Positions 7,604 through 16,114 of a stretch of 33,737 nt of DNA are shown piece by piece. Each line of letters begins with the position of its first letter. Within the stretch, counting starts at the first letter, position 1. Made by a program: the position numbers and the translations under genes. The notes under the pieces were generated by a model. It did not search any database. It was not told the origin of the DNA and was given only the letters and a program-made list of their open reading frames with translations. The DNA comes from CAZLNO01 sp964561005 (lineage in GTDB: Bacteria; Pseudomonadota; Alphaproteobacteria; Kiloniellales; Rhodovibrionaceae), in the NCBI GenBank assembly GCA_964561005.1, contig CAZLNO010000031.1, positions 1 to 33,737 of the forward strand. The letters run 5' to 3'.

Positions 7604-9046
7604 ATGGAGCTTCCCGAGTACGAGACCCACGACGCCCTGGGCCTCGCCGGACTGGTGGCGCGCGGCGAGGTGAGCGCGGCGGAGCTGGTCGAGGCGGCGA
7701 TCGCCCGGATCGACTCGCGCAATCCGGCGCTCAACGCGGTGGTCGCCCGTTGCGACGCGCGGGCGCGCGAGGCGGCGCGCCAGATCGTGCCGGGGCAGGG
7801 GCCGTTGGCCGGGGTGCCCTACCTGCTGAAGGACCTGGGGGTCATGCTGGCCGACATGCCCACCTCGAACGGCATGGCGGCGCTCAGGGATCTGCCGGTC
7901 GCTCGGAACAGCACCGTGGTCGATCGCCTGCTGGCCGCCGGCCTCATCGTCCTGGGCAAGACCAACACGCCGGAGTTCGGTATCTCCTACACCACCGAGC
8001 CGCGCGCCTTCGGCGCCACCCGGAATCCCTGGAATCCGGAGGTGACGGCGGGCGGCTCCAGCGGCGGCGCGGCGTCGGCGGTGGCCGCCGGCATGGTGCC
8101 GGCGGCGCACGCCTCCGACGGCGGCGGCTCGATCCGCGTGCCGGCGGCCTGCTGCGGGCTGTTCGGGCTGAAGCCGACGCGGGCGCGCGTGCCGATGGGG
8201 CCGCTCTACGGCGAGGCCTGGAGCGGCCTGGCGACCACGCACGCGCTCACCCGCAGCGTGCGCGACTCGGCGGCCCTGCTGGACGCCGTCGCGGGCCCGG
8301 AGGCCGGCGACCCTTACTGGGCGCCGCCGCGGGCAGGCCGCTACCTCGCCGAGGTGGGACGGCCGCCCGGCCGCCTGCGCGTCGCCCTGCAGACAGCGGC
8401 GCCGGGCGTCGCCACCGACCCCGCCTGCCGCGCGGCCGCGGAAGACGCGGCCCGCCTTTGCGAATCGCTTGGCCACATGGTCGAGGCGGCGGCACCCGCG
8501 ATCGACCGGACGAGCTTCCAGCAGGCCTTCATGACCGTCGTCACCGCGCACACGGCCGACGATCTCGCCTTCGTCGAGGAGGTTCTGGGACGTCACCTCC
8601 TGGACGGCGAGCTGGCGGCGCTGACGGCGGAGCTGCGCATCCGCGGGCGTGGCGCCCGGGCGCCGGACTACGCCCGTGCGCGCAACGTCCTGCACGGTCT
8701 GGGCCGCCAGGTGGGCGCCTTCTTCGAGGGCTACGACCTCCTGCTGACGCCGACCACCGCGCGGCCGGCGGTGCCGCTCGGCCACCTGAACATGGACGAC
8801 CCGGACGTCGAGTCGGAGCTGGCGCGTCAGCTCGCCTTCTCTCCCTTCACCCAGCTCGCCAACGCCACCGGCTGTCCGGCGATGTCGGTGCCGCTGGGCT
8901 GGTCGGACGACGGTCTGCCGCTGGGCAGCATGTTCATGGCGGCGATGGGGCGCGAGGACCTGCTATTCCGCCTGGCCGCGCAGCTTGAGGCCGCCCGGCC
9001 CTGGGCGCATCGGCGCCCGCCGGTCTTCCCCGCGCCCGCCGCGTGA
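7604..9046 (+). CDS. Amidase signature enzyme, 6-aminohexanoate-cyclic-dimer hydrolase (NylA)-like
   Basis: The 480-residue protein is an amidase-signature hydrolase with a Ser-cisSer-Lys triad: Lys76 in L-L-K-D, Ser152 in G-G-S-S-G-G and Ser176 in S-D-G-G-G-S-I-R-V-P. The surrounding T-E-P-R-A-F-G-A-T-R-N-P-W-N-P and C-C-G-L-F-G-L-K-P-T-R-A-R-V-P resemble NylA-type amidases rather than GatA, so a stand-alone amide hydrolase of unknown substrate is more likely than a tRNA amidotransferase subunit. The frame is open from 7487, but GGAG at 7592-7595 lies 8 nt before the ATG at 7604 and the family sequence begins there. The 268 bp before it separate it from the divergent binding-protein gene. 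Its 3' end overlaps the convergent permease gene by 84 bp. Confidence 0.9.
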   Translation: MELPEYETHDALGLAGLVARGEVSAAELVEAAIARIDSRNPALNAVVARCDARAREAARQIVPGQGPLAGVPYLLKDLGVMLADMPTSNGMAALRDLPVARNSTVVDRLLAAGLIVLGKTNTPEFGISYTTEPRAFGATRNPWNPEVTAGGSSGGAASAVAAGMVPAAHASDGGGSIRVPAACCGLFGLKPTRARVPMGPLYGEAWSGLATTHALTRSVRDSAALLDAVAGPEAGDPYWAPPRAGRYLAEVGRPPGRLRVALQTAAPGVATDPACRAAAEDAARLCESLGHMVEAAAPAIDRTSFQQAFMTVVTAHTADDLAFVEEVLGRHLLDGELAALTAELRIRGRGARAPDYARARNVLHGLGRQVGAFFEGYDLLLTPTTARPAVPLGHLNMDDPDVESELARQLAFSPFTQLANATGCPAMSVPLGWSDDGLPLGSMFMAAMGREDLLFRLAAQLEAARPWAHRRPPVFPAPAA

Positions 9047-10846
9047 GCGCCGGCTGCCCGGGCGCGAGCGGGCGATCGCCTTCGACAGCACGATTACCGG
9101 CAAAACGCCCACGAGCACGATCGCCAGCGCCGCCGTCGCGGCCTCGGTCAGGCGCTCGTCGGCGGCCAGGTTGTGCGCCTCCACGGCCAGGGTGTCGAAG
9201 TTGAAGGGGCGCATGACCAAGGTGGCCGGCAGCTCCTTCATCACGTCGACGAAGACCACCAGGCCCGCCGTCAGCAGCGAGCCCGACATCAGCGGCGCGT
9301 GCACCCGCACCAGCGTGCTGAACGGACCGTGGCCGAGGGCGCGCGCGGCGTCGTCCATGCTCGGTCGCACGCGGCCCAGGCTGGCCTCCACGGTGTTCAT
9401 GGACACCGCCAGGAAGCGGACCAGATAGGCGAACACCAGCGCCGCGACCGAGCCCGTCAGCAGCAGCCCCGTCGAGATCCCGAAGGTCGCGCGCATCCAG
9501 GCGTCAAGAGCGTTGTCGAGCGCCGCGAAGGGAATCAGCACGCCGATCGCGATCACCGTGCCGGGCACCGCGTAGCCCATGCTGGCCACGCGGTTCGCCA
9601 GCAGGCCCGCGCGGCCGGGCTGCAGCCGCACGCCATAGGCCATGATCACGGCCAGCAAAACCGCGAGCATAGCCGTCACCGTCGCCAGCGTGGCGGAGTT
9701 GAAGGCCAGCTCCGCGAAGCGCCCGCCGAACTGTTCGATCCCGGCCGACAGCGAAAGGCTCAGCAGAATGCCCGCCGGCAGCAGGAAGCCCAGCGTCACC
9801 GGCAGCGCGCAGGCCAGCCACGCCGCCACGGCGGTCATGCCGCGCAGGCGATAGCCCGGCAGGTCCTGGTAGCGCGCCGAGGTGTGGAAGTAGCGCGCGC
9901 GGCCGCGACTGCCGCGCTCCACGATCAGCACGACGAAGACGAAGCACAGCAGCACCGCCGCGAGCTGGCTGGCCGCCACGCGATCGCCGAACGACGTCCA
10001 GGCGCGCACGATGCCGGTCGTGAAGGTCTGCACGCCGAAGTAGCTGACGGTGCCGAAGTCGGCCAGCGTCTCCATCAGCGCCAGCGAGGTGCCGGCCACG
10101 ATCGACGGGCGCGCCAGCGGCAGCGCCACGCGGAAGAAGCTGCCCCAGCGGCCGCAGCCCAGGGTGCGGCTGACCTCCAGCGCGCAGACCGACTGCTCCA
10201 TGAAGGAACTGCGGGCCAGCAGGTAGACATAGGGGTAGAGCACGAAGGACAGCATCGCGATGGCGCCCGGCAGCGAGCGGATCTCCGGGAACCAGTAGGC
10301 GCGCGGCCCCCAGCCGGTCACCTCGCGCAGGACCGTCTGCACCGGCCCGGTGAACTGCAGGAAGTCGGTGTAGGCGTAGGCCATCACATAGGCCGGCACC
10401 GCCAGGGGGAGGATCAGCGCCCACTCGAAGATCGGGCGGCCTGGGAAGCGGCAGATCGTCACCAGCCAGGCCGTGCCGGTGCCGATGATCGGCACCGCCA
10501 GGCCGACGCCAAGGATCAGCCACACGGTGTTCATCAGATAACGCGGCAGCACCGTCGCCGAGAGGTGGCCCCAGACGTCCGACTCGCTGGGCAGCAGCAC
10601 CTGCGCCAGCACGGTGAGCACCGGGACCGCGAACAGGGCCGCGATCAGCACCGAGGCGAGGGTCAAGGCGCCCCAGGGCCCGCGCGCGCGGTGGCGCCGC
10701 GTTGCCGGCGCGGCGGCCTCGACGCCGCTCGCCTGCCCGCTGCCGATCGGCAGCGGCGTCACCGTCCGGTCGGGCGCCGCGGCCTCGGATCCGGCGGCGG
10801 GCTGCGCCGGCTCCGCAGGCGCCTGGTCGTAGAGCGTGTGGGTCAT
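8963..10846 (-). CDS. Fused ABC transporter permease, ferric iron (FbpB/SfuB) type
   Basis: The 627-residue inner-membrane protein contains two permease halves in one chain, as in FbpB/SfuB-type Fe(III) importers. An alanine/proline-rich N-terminal arm (1-57) is followed by about 12 hydrophobic segments. The two EAA-type coupling loops are R-T-L-G-C-G-R-W-G-S-F-F-R-V-A-L-P near 227-243 and A-R-A-L-G-H-G-P-F-S-T-L-V-R-V near 501-515. The last 27 or so residues are basic and lie in the stretch overlapping the amidase gene. The matching binding protein and ATPase are not in the window. I chose the ATG at 10846 (M-T-H-T-L-Y-D) because upstream in-frame sequence does not look like protein. A palindrome at 10917-10931 may be its operator. 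Iron specificity is inferred from the family. Confidence 0.88.
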   Translation of the reverse strand: MTHTLYDQAPAEPAQPAAGSEAAAPDRTVTPLPIGSGQASGVEAAAPATRRHRARGPWGALTLASVLIAALFAVPVLTVLAQVLLPSESDVWGHLSATVLPRYLMNTVWLILGVGLAVPIIGTGTAWLVTICRFPGRPIFEWALILPLAVPAYVMAYAYTDFLQFTGPVQTVLREVTGWGPRAYWFPEIRSLPGAIAMLSFVLYPYVYLLARSSFMEQSVCALEVSRTLGCGRWGSFFRVALPLARPSIVAGTSLALMETLADFGTVSYFGVQTFTTGIVRAWTSFGDRVAASQLAAVLLCFVFVVLIVERGSRGRARYFHTSARYQDLPGYRLRGMTAVAAWLACALPVTLGFLLPAGILLSLSLSAGIEQFGGRFAELAFNSATLATVTAMLAVLLAVIMAYGVRLQPGRAGLLANRVASMGYAVPGTVIAIGVLIPFAALDNALDAWMRATFGISTGLLLTGSVAALVFAYLVRFLAVSMNTVEASLGRVRPSMDDAARALGHGPFSTLVRVHAPLMSGSLLTAGLVVFVDVMKELPATLVMRPFNFDTLAVEAHNLAADERLTEAATAALAIVLVGVLPVIVLSKAIARSRPGSRRSRGGRGEDRRAPMRPGPGGLKLRGQAE

Positions 10847-10916
10847 GACTCCGCGGTCCGAACAGCGCGGCGGCCAGCCGCGTTCCGATCTAAATAAGGG
10901 CAAACGCGACAAATGT

Positions 10917-10931
10917 GAATGCGAAGCATTC
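10917..10931. promoter_or_regulatory. Palindrome upstream of the iron-type permease
   Basis: GAATGC (10917-10922), spacer GAA, and GCATTC (10926-10931) form a perfect 6-3-6 inverted repeat, flanked by ATGT on the left and ACAT on the right. It lies 71 bp upstream of the permease start in an A+T-richer segment. The form suits a dimeric repressor such as a Fur-superfamily protein, but which regulator binds is unknown. Confidence 0.4.
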
Positions 10932-11021
10932 TTACATGGGTGCGGCGCGGCAAAACGTCGCCCGGGTTGGCGCGTCGCGACGCGTGGCGGCCCGGCCATG
11001 ACCGGGGCCGGCGAACCGGCG

Positions 11022-11036
11022 TTAAACCCTATTTTA
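11022..11036 (+). promoter_or_regulatory. CtrA-type box upstream of cheA (one mismatch)
   Basis: TTAA (11022-11025), 7 nt, then TTTA (11033-11036) gives 7 of 8 consensus positions; read with an 8-nt spacer both halves are TTAA. It ends 100 bp before the cheA start codon. A GATTC (GANTC, possible CcrM site) lies at 11109-11113. Function is inferred from motif, position and the presence of ctrA nearby. Confidence 0.42.
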
Positions 11037-11136
11037 ATCAATTACTGTAACGCTGCGCGCCAGTCTGCCGGACCTTGAAGTGTGTCCAGTTCCCGCCGAG
11101 GCGGTCGTGATTCAATAAAGCCAGATTGGGGCGACG

Positions 11137-14031
11137 ATGGACGATCTTCTCAGTGAATTTCTCACCGAGACGAACGAAAGCTTGCAGGTCCTTGATACTG
11201 AACTCGTGAAGCTGGAACAGAATCCGGACTCCCCGGAATTGCTCGACAACATCTTCCGAGTCATGCACACCATCAAGGGCACGTGCGGCTTTCTCGGTCT
11301 GCCGCGCCTGGAGAACGTCGCGCACGCCGGGGAGACCGTGCTCGGGAAGGTGCGCGACGGCTCGCTGGAGATCACGGCCGAGCGGGTGACCATCGTCCTG
11401 GAATGCCTGGACACGATCCGCGACATCCTGGCCGCGCTGGAACAGACGGAGCAGGAGCCGGAGGGCGACGATGCCGACCTGATCCGTCGCCTGGAGGCGC
11501 TGGTCGACGTGGCCGAGGGCGGCGACGGCGCCACTGGCGAGGCTTCGGCCGCCGGCGACCAAGCTGGTGACGCGCCGGATCAGGCGAACGTCCAGGCGGA
11601 GCCTCAGGGCGATCCGGCTGCCGATGGCGCCGCCGCGCACGCAGGGGGCGAGTCGGCGGAGGAAGGGGGCGCGGCCGGCGGCCCCGCGACCGGCCAGGAC
11701 CTGGCGGTGCACCAGGCGGCGCAGACCCCGCCGGCGCAGGCCCGCCAGCAACAGACCGCGCCGGAGCCGCACGCCACGCAGGCGCAGCCCTGTGGTCCCG
11801 CCGGCGGCCAGGGGCGCGGCGGCAGCCCCGGTGGCGGCGATGGCGGTGGCGGTCAGCGCGAGTCCCAGGTGGCCGCGCAGTCGATCCGCGTCAGCGTGGA
11901 TCTCCTGGAGACCCTGATGACCACCGTCTCGGAGCTGGTGCTCAACCGCAACCAGCTTCTCCAGATCCTGCGCAAGCACCGGGAGAGCGAGTTCGCCGCG
12001 CCGCTGCAGCGACTGAACCACGTGGTTTCGGAGCTGCAGGAAGGGGTGATGAAGACCCGCATGCAGCCGATCGGCAATGCCTGGTCGAAGCTGCCGCGTC
12101 TGGTCCGCGACCTGTCGAAGGAGCTGGGCAAGAAGATCGACCTTCGGATGAAGGGCGAGGAGACGGAGCTGGATCGCCAGGTCCTGGAACTGATCAAGGA
12201 CCCGCTCACGCACATGGTCCGCAACTCCGCCGACCATGGCATGGAGAACCTGGACGAGCGGCGCGCGGTCGGCAAGCCCGAAACCGGCACGATCTCGCTC
12301 AACGCCTTTCACGAAGGCGGGCATATCATCATCGAGATCGCCGATGACGGCCGCGGGCTCAACGTCGACAAGATCAAGGCCAAGGCGATTCGCAACGGTC
12401 TGACCACCGAGGCCGAGGCGGCGGGGCTCAGCGAGCAGCAGATTCAGCAGTTCATCTTCAAGCCCGGCTTCTCCACGGCCGATCAGGTCTCCGCGGTGTC
12501 CGGCCGCGGCGTCGGGATGGACGTGGTGCGCACGAACATCGAGCAGATCGGCGGCACCATCGAGCTCTCCTCGAAGGCCGGCGCGGGCACGAAGTTCACG
12601 GTCAAGATTCCGCTGACCCTGGCGATCGTGTCGGCCCTGATCGTCGAGTGCGCCGGCGAGCGCTTCGCCATCCCGCAGCTTGCCGTGGTGGAACTGGTCC
12701 GCGCCAAGGGCGGCAGCGAGAATGCCATCGAGCGGATCAAGGACACGCCGGTGCTGCGCCTGCGCGACCGCCTGCTGCCGTTGGTGAACCTGCGCGAGCT
12801 GCTGCGGCTGGACGAGCTGCGCGAGCGCGACAAGCTGCGGCTCGAAAACGCGAACGGTCACGCCGGCGAAGACGCGGCTGCGAAGGGTGCCGCCGGGAAG
12901 GACGCGGGTGTGGCCCGCGGCGGTGCTTCGGAGGACACCGACGGATTCATCGTGGTCAGCCAGGTCGGCACCTACAGCTTCGGCATCATCGTCGATCAGG
13001 TCTACGACACCGAGGAAATCGTGGTGAAGCCGGTGGCGAAGATCCTGCGCAACATCCCGCTGTTCTCGGGCAATACCATCCTGGGCGACGGCCGCGTCGT
13101 GATGATCCTGGACCCCAATGGCGTCGCCTCGGCCAGCGGCGAGATCACCCTGGCCGAGAACGAGGACATCGAGGCGGCGAAGAAGACGCAGACCCAGGAC
13201 GAGGACAAGGTGGCGATGCTGGTGTTCAAGGCGGTCGACAAGGCGCCGAAGGCCGTGCCGCTGGCCCTGGTCGCCCGCCTGGAGGAGGTCGACCTCGCCG
13301 ATGTCGAGTACTCGAACGGTCAGCGGGTCGTGCAGTATCGCGGCCAGCTCATGCCGCTGATCCAGATGGAAGGCGCGCCGCCGCTGGGCGATGAGGGCAA
13401 GCAGCCGGTGCTTGTGTTCAGCGACCGCGATCGCACGATGGGGCTCGTGGTCGACGAGATCGTCGACATCGTGGAGGATGCGATGCACGTCGAGCTGACC
13501 GGCGACCGTCCGGGCTGTCTCGGCAGTGCCGTGATCGGCGGCAAGGCGACCGACATCATCGACGCCGGCTACTACCTGACCCAGACCTTCAGCGACTGGT
13601 TCCGTTCGGATGCCAGCGTCCAGAGCGAGCACGCCAAGGGCAAGCGGGTGCTGCTGGTCGACGACAGTCCGTTCTTCCGCAACCTGCTGACGCCGCTGCT
13701 CGACGTGGCCGGCTACGAGGTCACGCCGGTGGAGAGCGCGGACGCCGCGCTGAAGCTCTGCGACGAAGGCCACGATTTCGATGTCATCGTCTCGGACATC
13801 GAGATGCCCGGGATGAGCGGCTACGAACTGGCCGAGACGCTGCGCAGCCGCACCCGGTGGTCCCGCGTGCCCCTGGTCGCACTGTCCTCCCACGCCACGG
13901 CACGCGACATGGAGCGCGGCCGCGCGGCCGGCTTCCACGACTACGTCGCCAAGTTCGACCGCGAAACGCTGCTCGACACGCTGCATGAAATGCTGTCGGA
14001 GGACTACACCGAGACGCGAGGTGCTGCATGA
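11137..14031 (+). CDS. cheA: CheA chemotaxis histidine kinase with C-terminal receiver domain
   Basis: The 964-residue kinase has, in order: an HPt domain with phospho-accepting His44 in M-H-T-I-K-G-T-C-G-F; a low-complexity Ala/Gly/Gln linker (about 128-245) where a P2 domain would sit; the dimerisation helices (about 247-310); an HATPase domain with N-box H-M-V-R-N-S-A-D-H-G, D-D-G-R-G-L near 402 and G-V-G-M-D-V-V near 459; a CheW-like domain (about 500-680) interrupted by a charged Gly/Ala insert near 570-605; a second CheW-like region (about 690-825); and a receiver domain (about 835-960) with Asp887 in V-S-D-I-E-M-P-G-M. This hybrid form and the gene order match the Azospirillum Che1 cluster. 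The start codon overlaps nothing upstream; the stop overlaps the cheW start (ATGA). Confidence 0.96.
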   Translation: MDDLLSEFLTETNESLQVLDTELVKLEQNPDSPELLDNIFRVMHTIKGTCGFLGLPRLENVAHAGETVLGKVRDGSLEITAERVTIVLECLDTIRDILAALEQTEQEPEGDDADLIRRLEALVDVAEGGDGATGEASAAGDQAGDAPDQANVQAEPQGDPAADGAAAHAGGESAEEGGAAGGPATGQDLAVHQAAQTPPAQARQQQTAPEPHATQAQPCGPAGGQGRGGSPGGGDGGGGQRESQVAAQSIRVSVDLLETLMTTVSELVLNRNQLLQILRKHRESEFAAPLQRLNHVVSELQEGVMKTRMQPIGNAWSKLPRLVRDLSKELGKKIDLRMKGEETELDRQVLELIKDPLTHMVRNSADHGMENLDERRAVGKPETGTISLNAFHEGGHIIIEIADDGRGLNVDKIKAKAIRNGLTTEAEAAGLSEQQIQQFIFKPGFSTADQVSAVSGRGVGMDVVRTNIEQIGGTIELSSKAGAGTKFTVKIPLTLAIVSALIVECAGERFAIPQLAVVELVRAKGGSENAIERIKDTPVLRLRDRLLPLVNLRELLRLDELRERDKLRLENANGHAGEDAAAKGAAGKDAGVARGGASEDTDGFIVVSQVGTYSFGIIVDQVYDTEEIVVKPVAKILRNIPLFSGNTILGDGRVVMILDPNGVASASGEITLAENEDIEAAKKTQTQDEDKVAMLVFKAVDKAPKAVPLALVARLEEVDLADVEYSNGQRVVQYRGQLMPLIQMEGAPPLGDEGKQPVLVFSDRDRTMGLVVDEIVDIVEDAMHVELTGDRPGCLGSAVIGGKATDIIDAGYYLTQTFSDWFRSDASVQSEHAKGKRVLLVDDSPFFRNLLTPLLDVAGYEVTPVESADAALKLCDEGHDFDVIVSDIEMPGMSGYELAETLRSRTRWSRVPLVALSSHATARDMERGRAAGFHDYVAKFDRETLLDTLHEMLSEDYTETRGAA

Positions 14032-14534
14032 GTCAGGCTGTCGCCCAGACGAACGGCGCCGGCCGCGCCGTGTCTACCGGCGCCGAGAACGCGACGGATT
14101 ACGTCACCTTCACGATCGCCAACCAGTTGTTCGGTATCCCGGTGCTTCAGGTCCAGGACGTGTTGGCCGGGGGCGACATCACCCGCATCCCGCTGGCACC
14201 GCCGGAGATCGCGGGCGCGCTGAACCTGCGCGGCCGGATCGTCACCGCGGTCGACGTGCGCATCCGTCTGGGTCTGAAGGCGCGCGGGCAGGCGGGCGAC
14301 GACGGGGACGATATGTCGATCGTCGTCGATCACGGGGGCGAGCTCTACAGCCTGATGGTCGACGAGGTCGGCGAGGTGCTGGCCCTGGACCCCAAGAAGT
14401 TCGGCCGCAACCCGCCGACGCTCGACCCGAAAATCCGGGAGTTTTCCGCCGGCATTTATCGGCTGGAAGACAAGCTGCTGGTCGTCCTCGACGTCGAGCG
14501 CTTGCTCGACTACGACGGCGCCCAGGCCGCGTAA
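14028..14534 (+). CDS. cheW: CheW chemotaxis coupling protein
   Basis: The 168-residue scaffold protein links receptors to CheA. After a 23-residue polar N-terminal arm it has the CheW core: Y-V-T-F-T-I-A-N-Q-L-F-G-I-P-V-L, then I-P-L-A-P-P-E-I-A-G-A-L-N-L-R-G-R-I-V-T-A-V-D-V-R (the usual receptor/kinase contact region) and L-M-V-D-E-V-G-E-V-L. The C-terminal block G-I-Y-R-L-E-D-K-L-L-V-V-L-D-V-E-R is also typical. Its ATG overlaps the cheA stop by 4 bp, indicating translational coupling. Confidence 0.96.
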   Translation: MSQAVAQTNGAGRAVSTGAENATDYVTFTIANQLFGIPVLQVQDVLAGGDITRIPLAPPEIAGALNLRGRIVTAVDVRIRLGLKARGQAGDDGDDMSIVVDHGGELYSLMVDEVGEVLALDPKKFGRNPPTLDPKIREFSAGIYRLEDKLLVVLDVERLLDYDGAQAA

Positions 14535-14550
14535 GCGCGAGATCGGACCG

Positions 14551-14916
14551 ATGAAATCCTGCCTTGTGGTCGACGATTCACGCGTCGTTCGCGGCGTCGC
14601 GCGCAAAATTCTCGAAGCGCTGGCCTTCGAGATCCGCGAAGCGGGCAACGGCCAGGAAGCCATGGAGGCGTGCCGGGACCGCATGCCCGATGCCATCCTG
14701 CTTGACTGGAACATGCCGGTCATGAACGGGATCGATTTTCTGCGCCAGCTCCGGCAAATGGGTGGCGGGGACCAGCCGGTGGTCGTCTTCTGCACGACCG
14801 AGAACGACTTGGCGCATATCCAGGAAGCCCTCGGGGCGGGGGCCAACGAATACATCATGAAGCCCTTCGACAGCGACATCATAGAATCGAAGTTTGCCCA
14901 GGTAGGATTGCTGTAA
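14551..14916 (+). CDS. cheY: CheY chemotaxis response regulator
   Basis: The 121-residue single-domain receiver has the acidic pair Asp8-Asp9, phosphorylation site Asp52 in L-L-D-W-N-M-P-V-M-N-G, a switch Thr in V-F-C-T-T-E-N, and the conserved Lys in Y-I-M-K-P-F-D. Phospho-CheY would act on FliM of the motor switch, which is not in this window, or on other targets in Che1-type systems. It lies 16 bp after cheW and 1 bp before cheB. Confidence 0.95.
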   Translation: MKSCLVVDDSRVVRGVARKILEALAFEIREAGNGQEAMEACRDRMPDAILLDWNMPVMNGIDFLRQLRQMGGGDQPVVVFCTTENDLAHIQEALGAGANEYIMKPFDSDIIESKFAQVGLL

Positions 14917-14917
14917 C

Positions 14918-16114
14918 ATGAGCGCAGCAAATGCGGGCCGCGATCAGGGCGGGCGCCGGAAGGACGCCTACCGCGTGATGGTGGTCGACGATTCGGCCGT
15001 CGTTCGCGGCCTTGTCACGCGCTTTATCGAGCAGGACCCCGACATGCAGGTCGTGGCCTCGGTGGGCAACGGCCAGCGCGCGCTCGATCAGCTCGCGCGC
15101 GCCAATCCCGAGGTGGTCGTCCTCGACGTCGAGATGCCGGTCATGGATGGCCTGACGGCGTTGCCCAAGCTGCTGGCGGCGCAAAAGGGTCTGCAGGTCA
15201 TCATGTCCTCCACGCTGACCAAGGAGAACGCGGACGTGACCGTCCGTGCGCTCAAGGCGGGCGCGGCCGACTATGTGACCAAGCCCAGCAACCGCGGCCT
15301 GGTCACCGAGGCGGACTTCCAGGAGCAGCTTCGCACCAAGGTGAAGGCGATGGGCGAGGCGGCCCGACGCAGCGCCGGCGGTCCGCCCCCGTCGGGACGC
15401 GCCGACGCGGGTGCCGCGCCGCCCGGCGCACGTCCTCAGGACCGTCCCGTGGGCCGGGAGGCGGGCGCGAGCGCACCCCAGGGCGAGCGCATGCCGCTCA
15501 CCACGCCGGTGACCCTGCGCCGTCTGCCGACCCTGCCGCCGCAGGTGGTCGCGATCGGTTCCTCGACCGGCGGGCCCCAGGCGCTGTTCGAGGTGCTGAC
15601 CAATCTGGGCCGGATCGCGCAGCCGATCCTGATCACCCAGCACATGCCGGCGACCTTCACTGCGCTGCTGGCCGACCATATCGCGCGGCAAACCAAGCTG
15701 CCCTGCCGCGAGGCGCAGGACGGCGACGAAGTGGCCGGCGGTCACGCCTATGTGGCCCCCGGCGGCTATCACATGATCGTGTGCCGCGAGCAGGGGTCCG
15801 TTCGTATCCGGCTTTCCGAGGCGCCGCCGGAGAATTTCTGCCGGCCGTCGGTGGATCCGATGCTGCGCAGCCTGGCCGAGGTGTATGGCGGGCGCGTGCT
15901 CGCGGTGATCCTGACGGGCATGGGCCACGACGGGCTGAAGGGCTGCGAGGCCGTCGTGCGCGCCGGCGGGAACGTCGTGGCCCAGGACGAGCCGAGCTCG
16001 GTCGTCTGGGGCATGCCGGGCGCCGCGGCAAAGGCGGGGCTGTGCTCTGCCGTCCTGCCGCTGGGCGAAATCGCGCCGCAACTGCGCAAGCTGACAATGA
16101 GGTCGGCGGCATGA
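14918..16114 (+). CDS. cheB: CheB receptor glutamate methylesterase, response-regulator fused
   Basis: The 398-residue enzyme removes methyl groups from chemoreceptors. An N-terminal receiver (about 18-140, phospho-site Asp70 in V-V-L-D-V-E-M-P-V-M-D-G) is joined by a Pro/Gly/Ala-rich linker to the methylesterase domain. The catalytic triad is visible as Ser216 in I-G-S-S-T-G-G, His242 in Q-H-M-P-A-T-F and Asp338 in T-G-M-G-H-D-G. The spacing is the same as in enterobacterial CheB with an offset of 52 residues. The stop codon overlaps the cheR start codon as ATGA, so the antagonistic methylesterase and methyltransferase are translationally coupled. Confidence 0.96.
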   Translation: MSAANAGRDQGGRRKDAYRVMVVDDSAVVRGLVTRFIEQDPDMQVVASVGNGQRALDQLARANPEVVVLDVEMPVMDGLTALPKLLAAQKGLQVIMSSTLTKENADVTVRALKAGAADYVTKPSNRGLVTEADFQEQLRTKVKAMGEAARRSAGGPPPSGRADAGAAPPGARPQDRPVGREAGASAPQGERMPLTTPVTLRRLPTLPPQVVAIGSSTGGPQALFEVLTNLGRIAQPILITQHMPATFTALLADHIARQTKLPCREAQDGDEVAGGHAYVAPGGYHMIVCREQGSVRIRLSEAPPENFCRPSVDPMLRSLAEVYGGRVLAVILTGMGHDGLKGCEAVVRAGGNVVAQDEPSSVVWGMPGAAAKAGLCSAVLPLGEIAPQLRKLTMRSAA

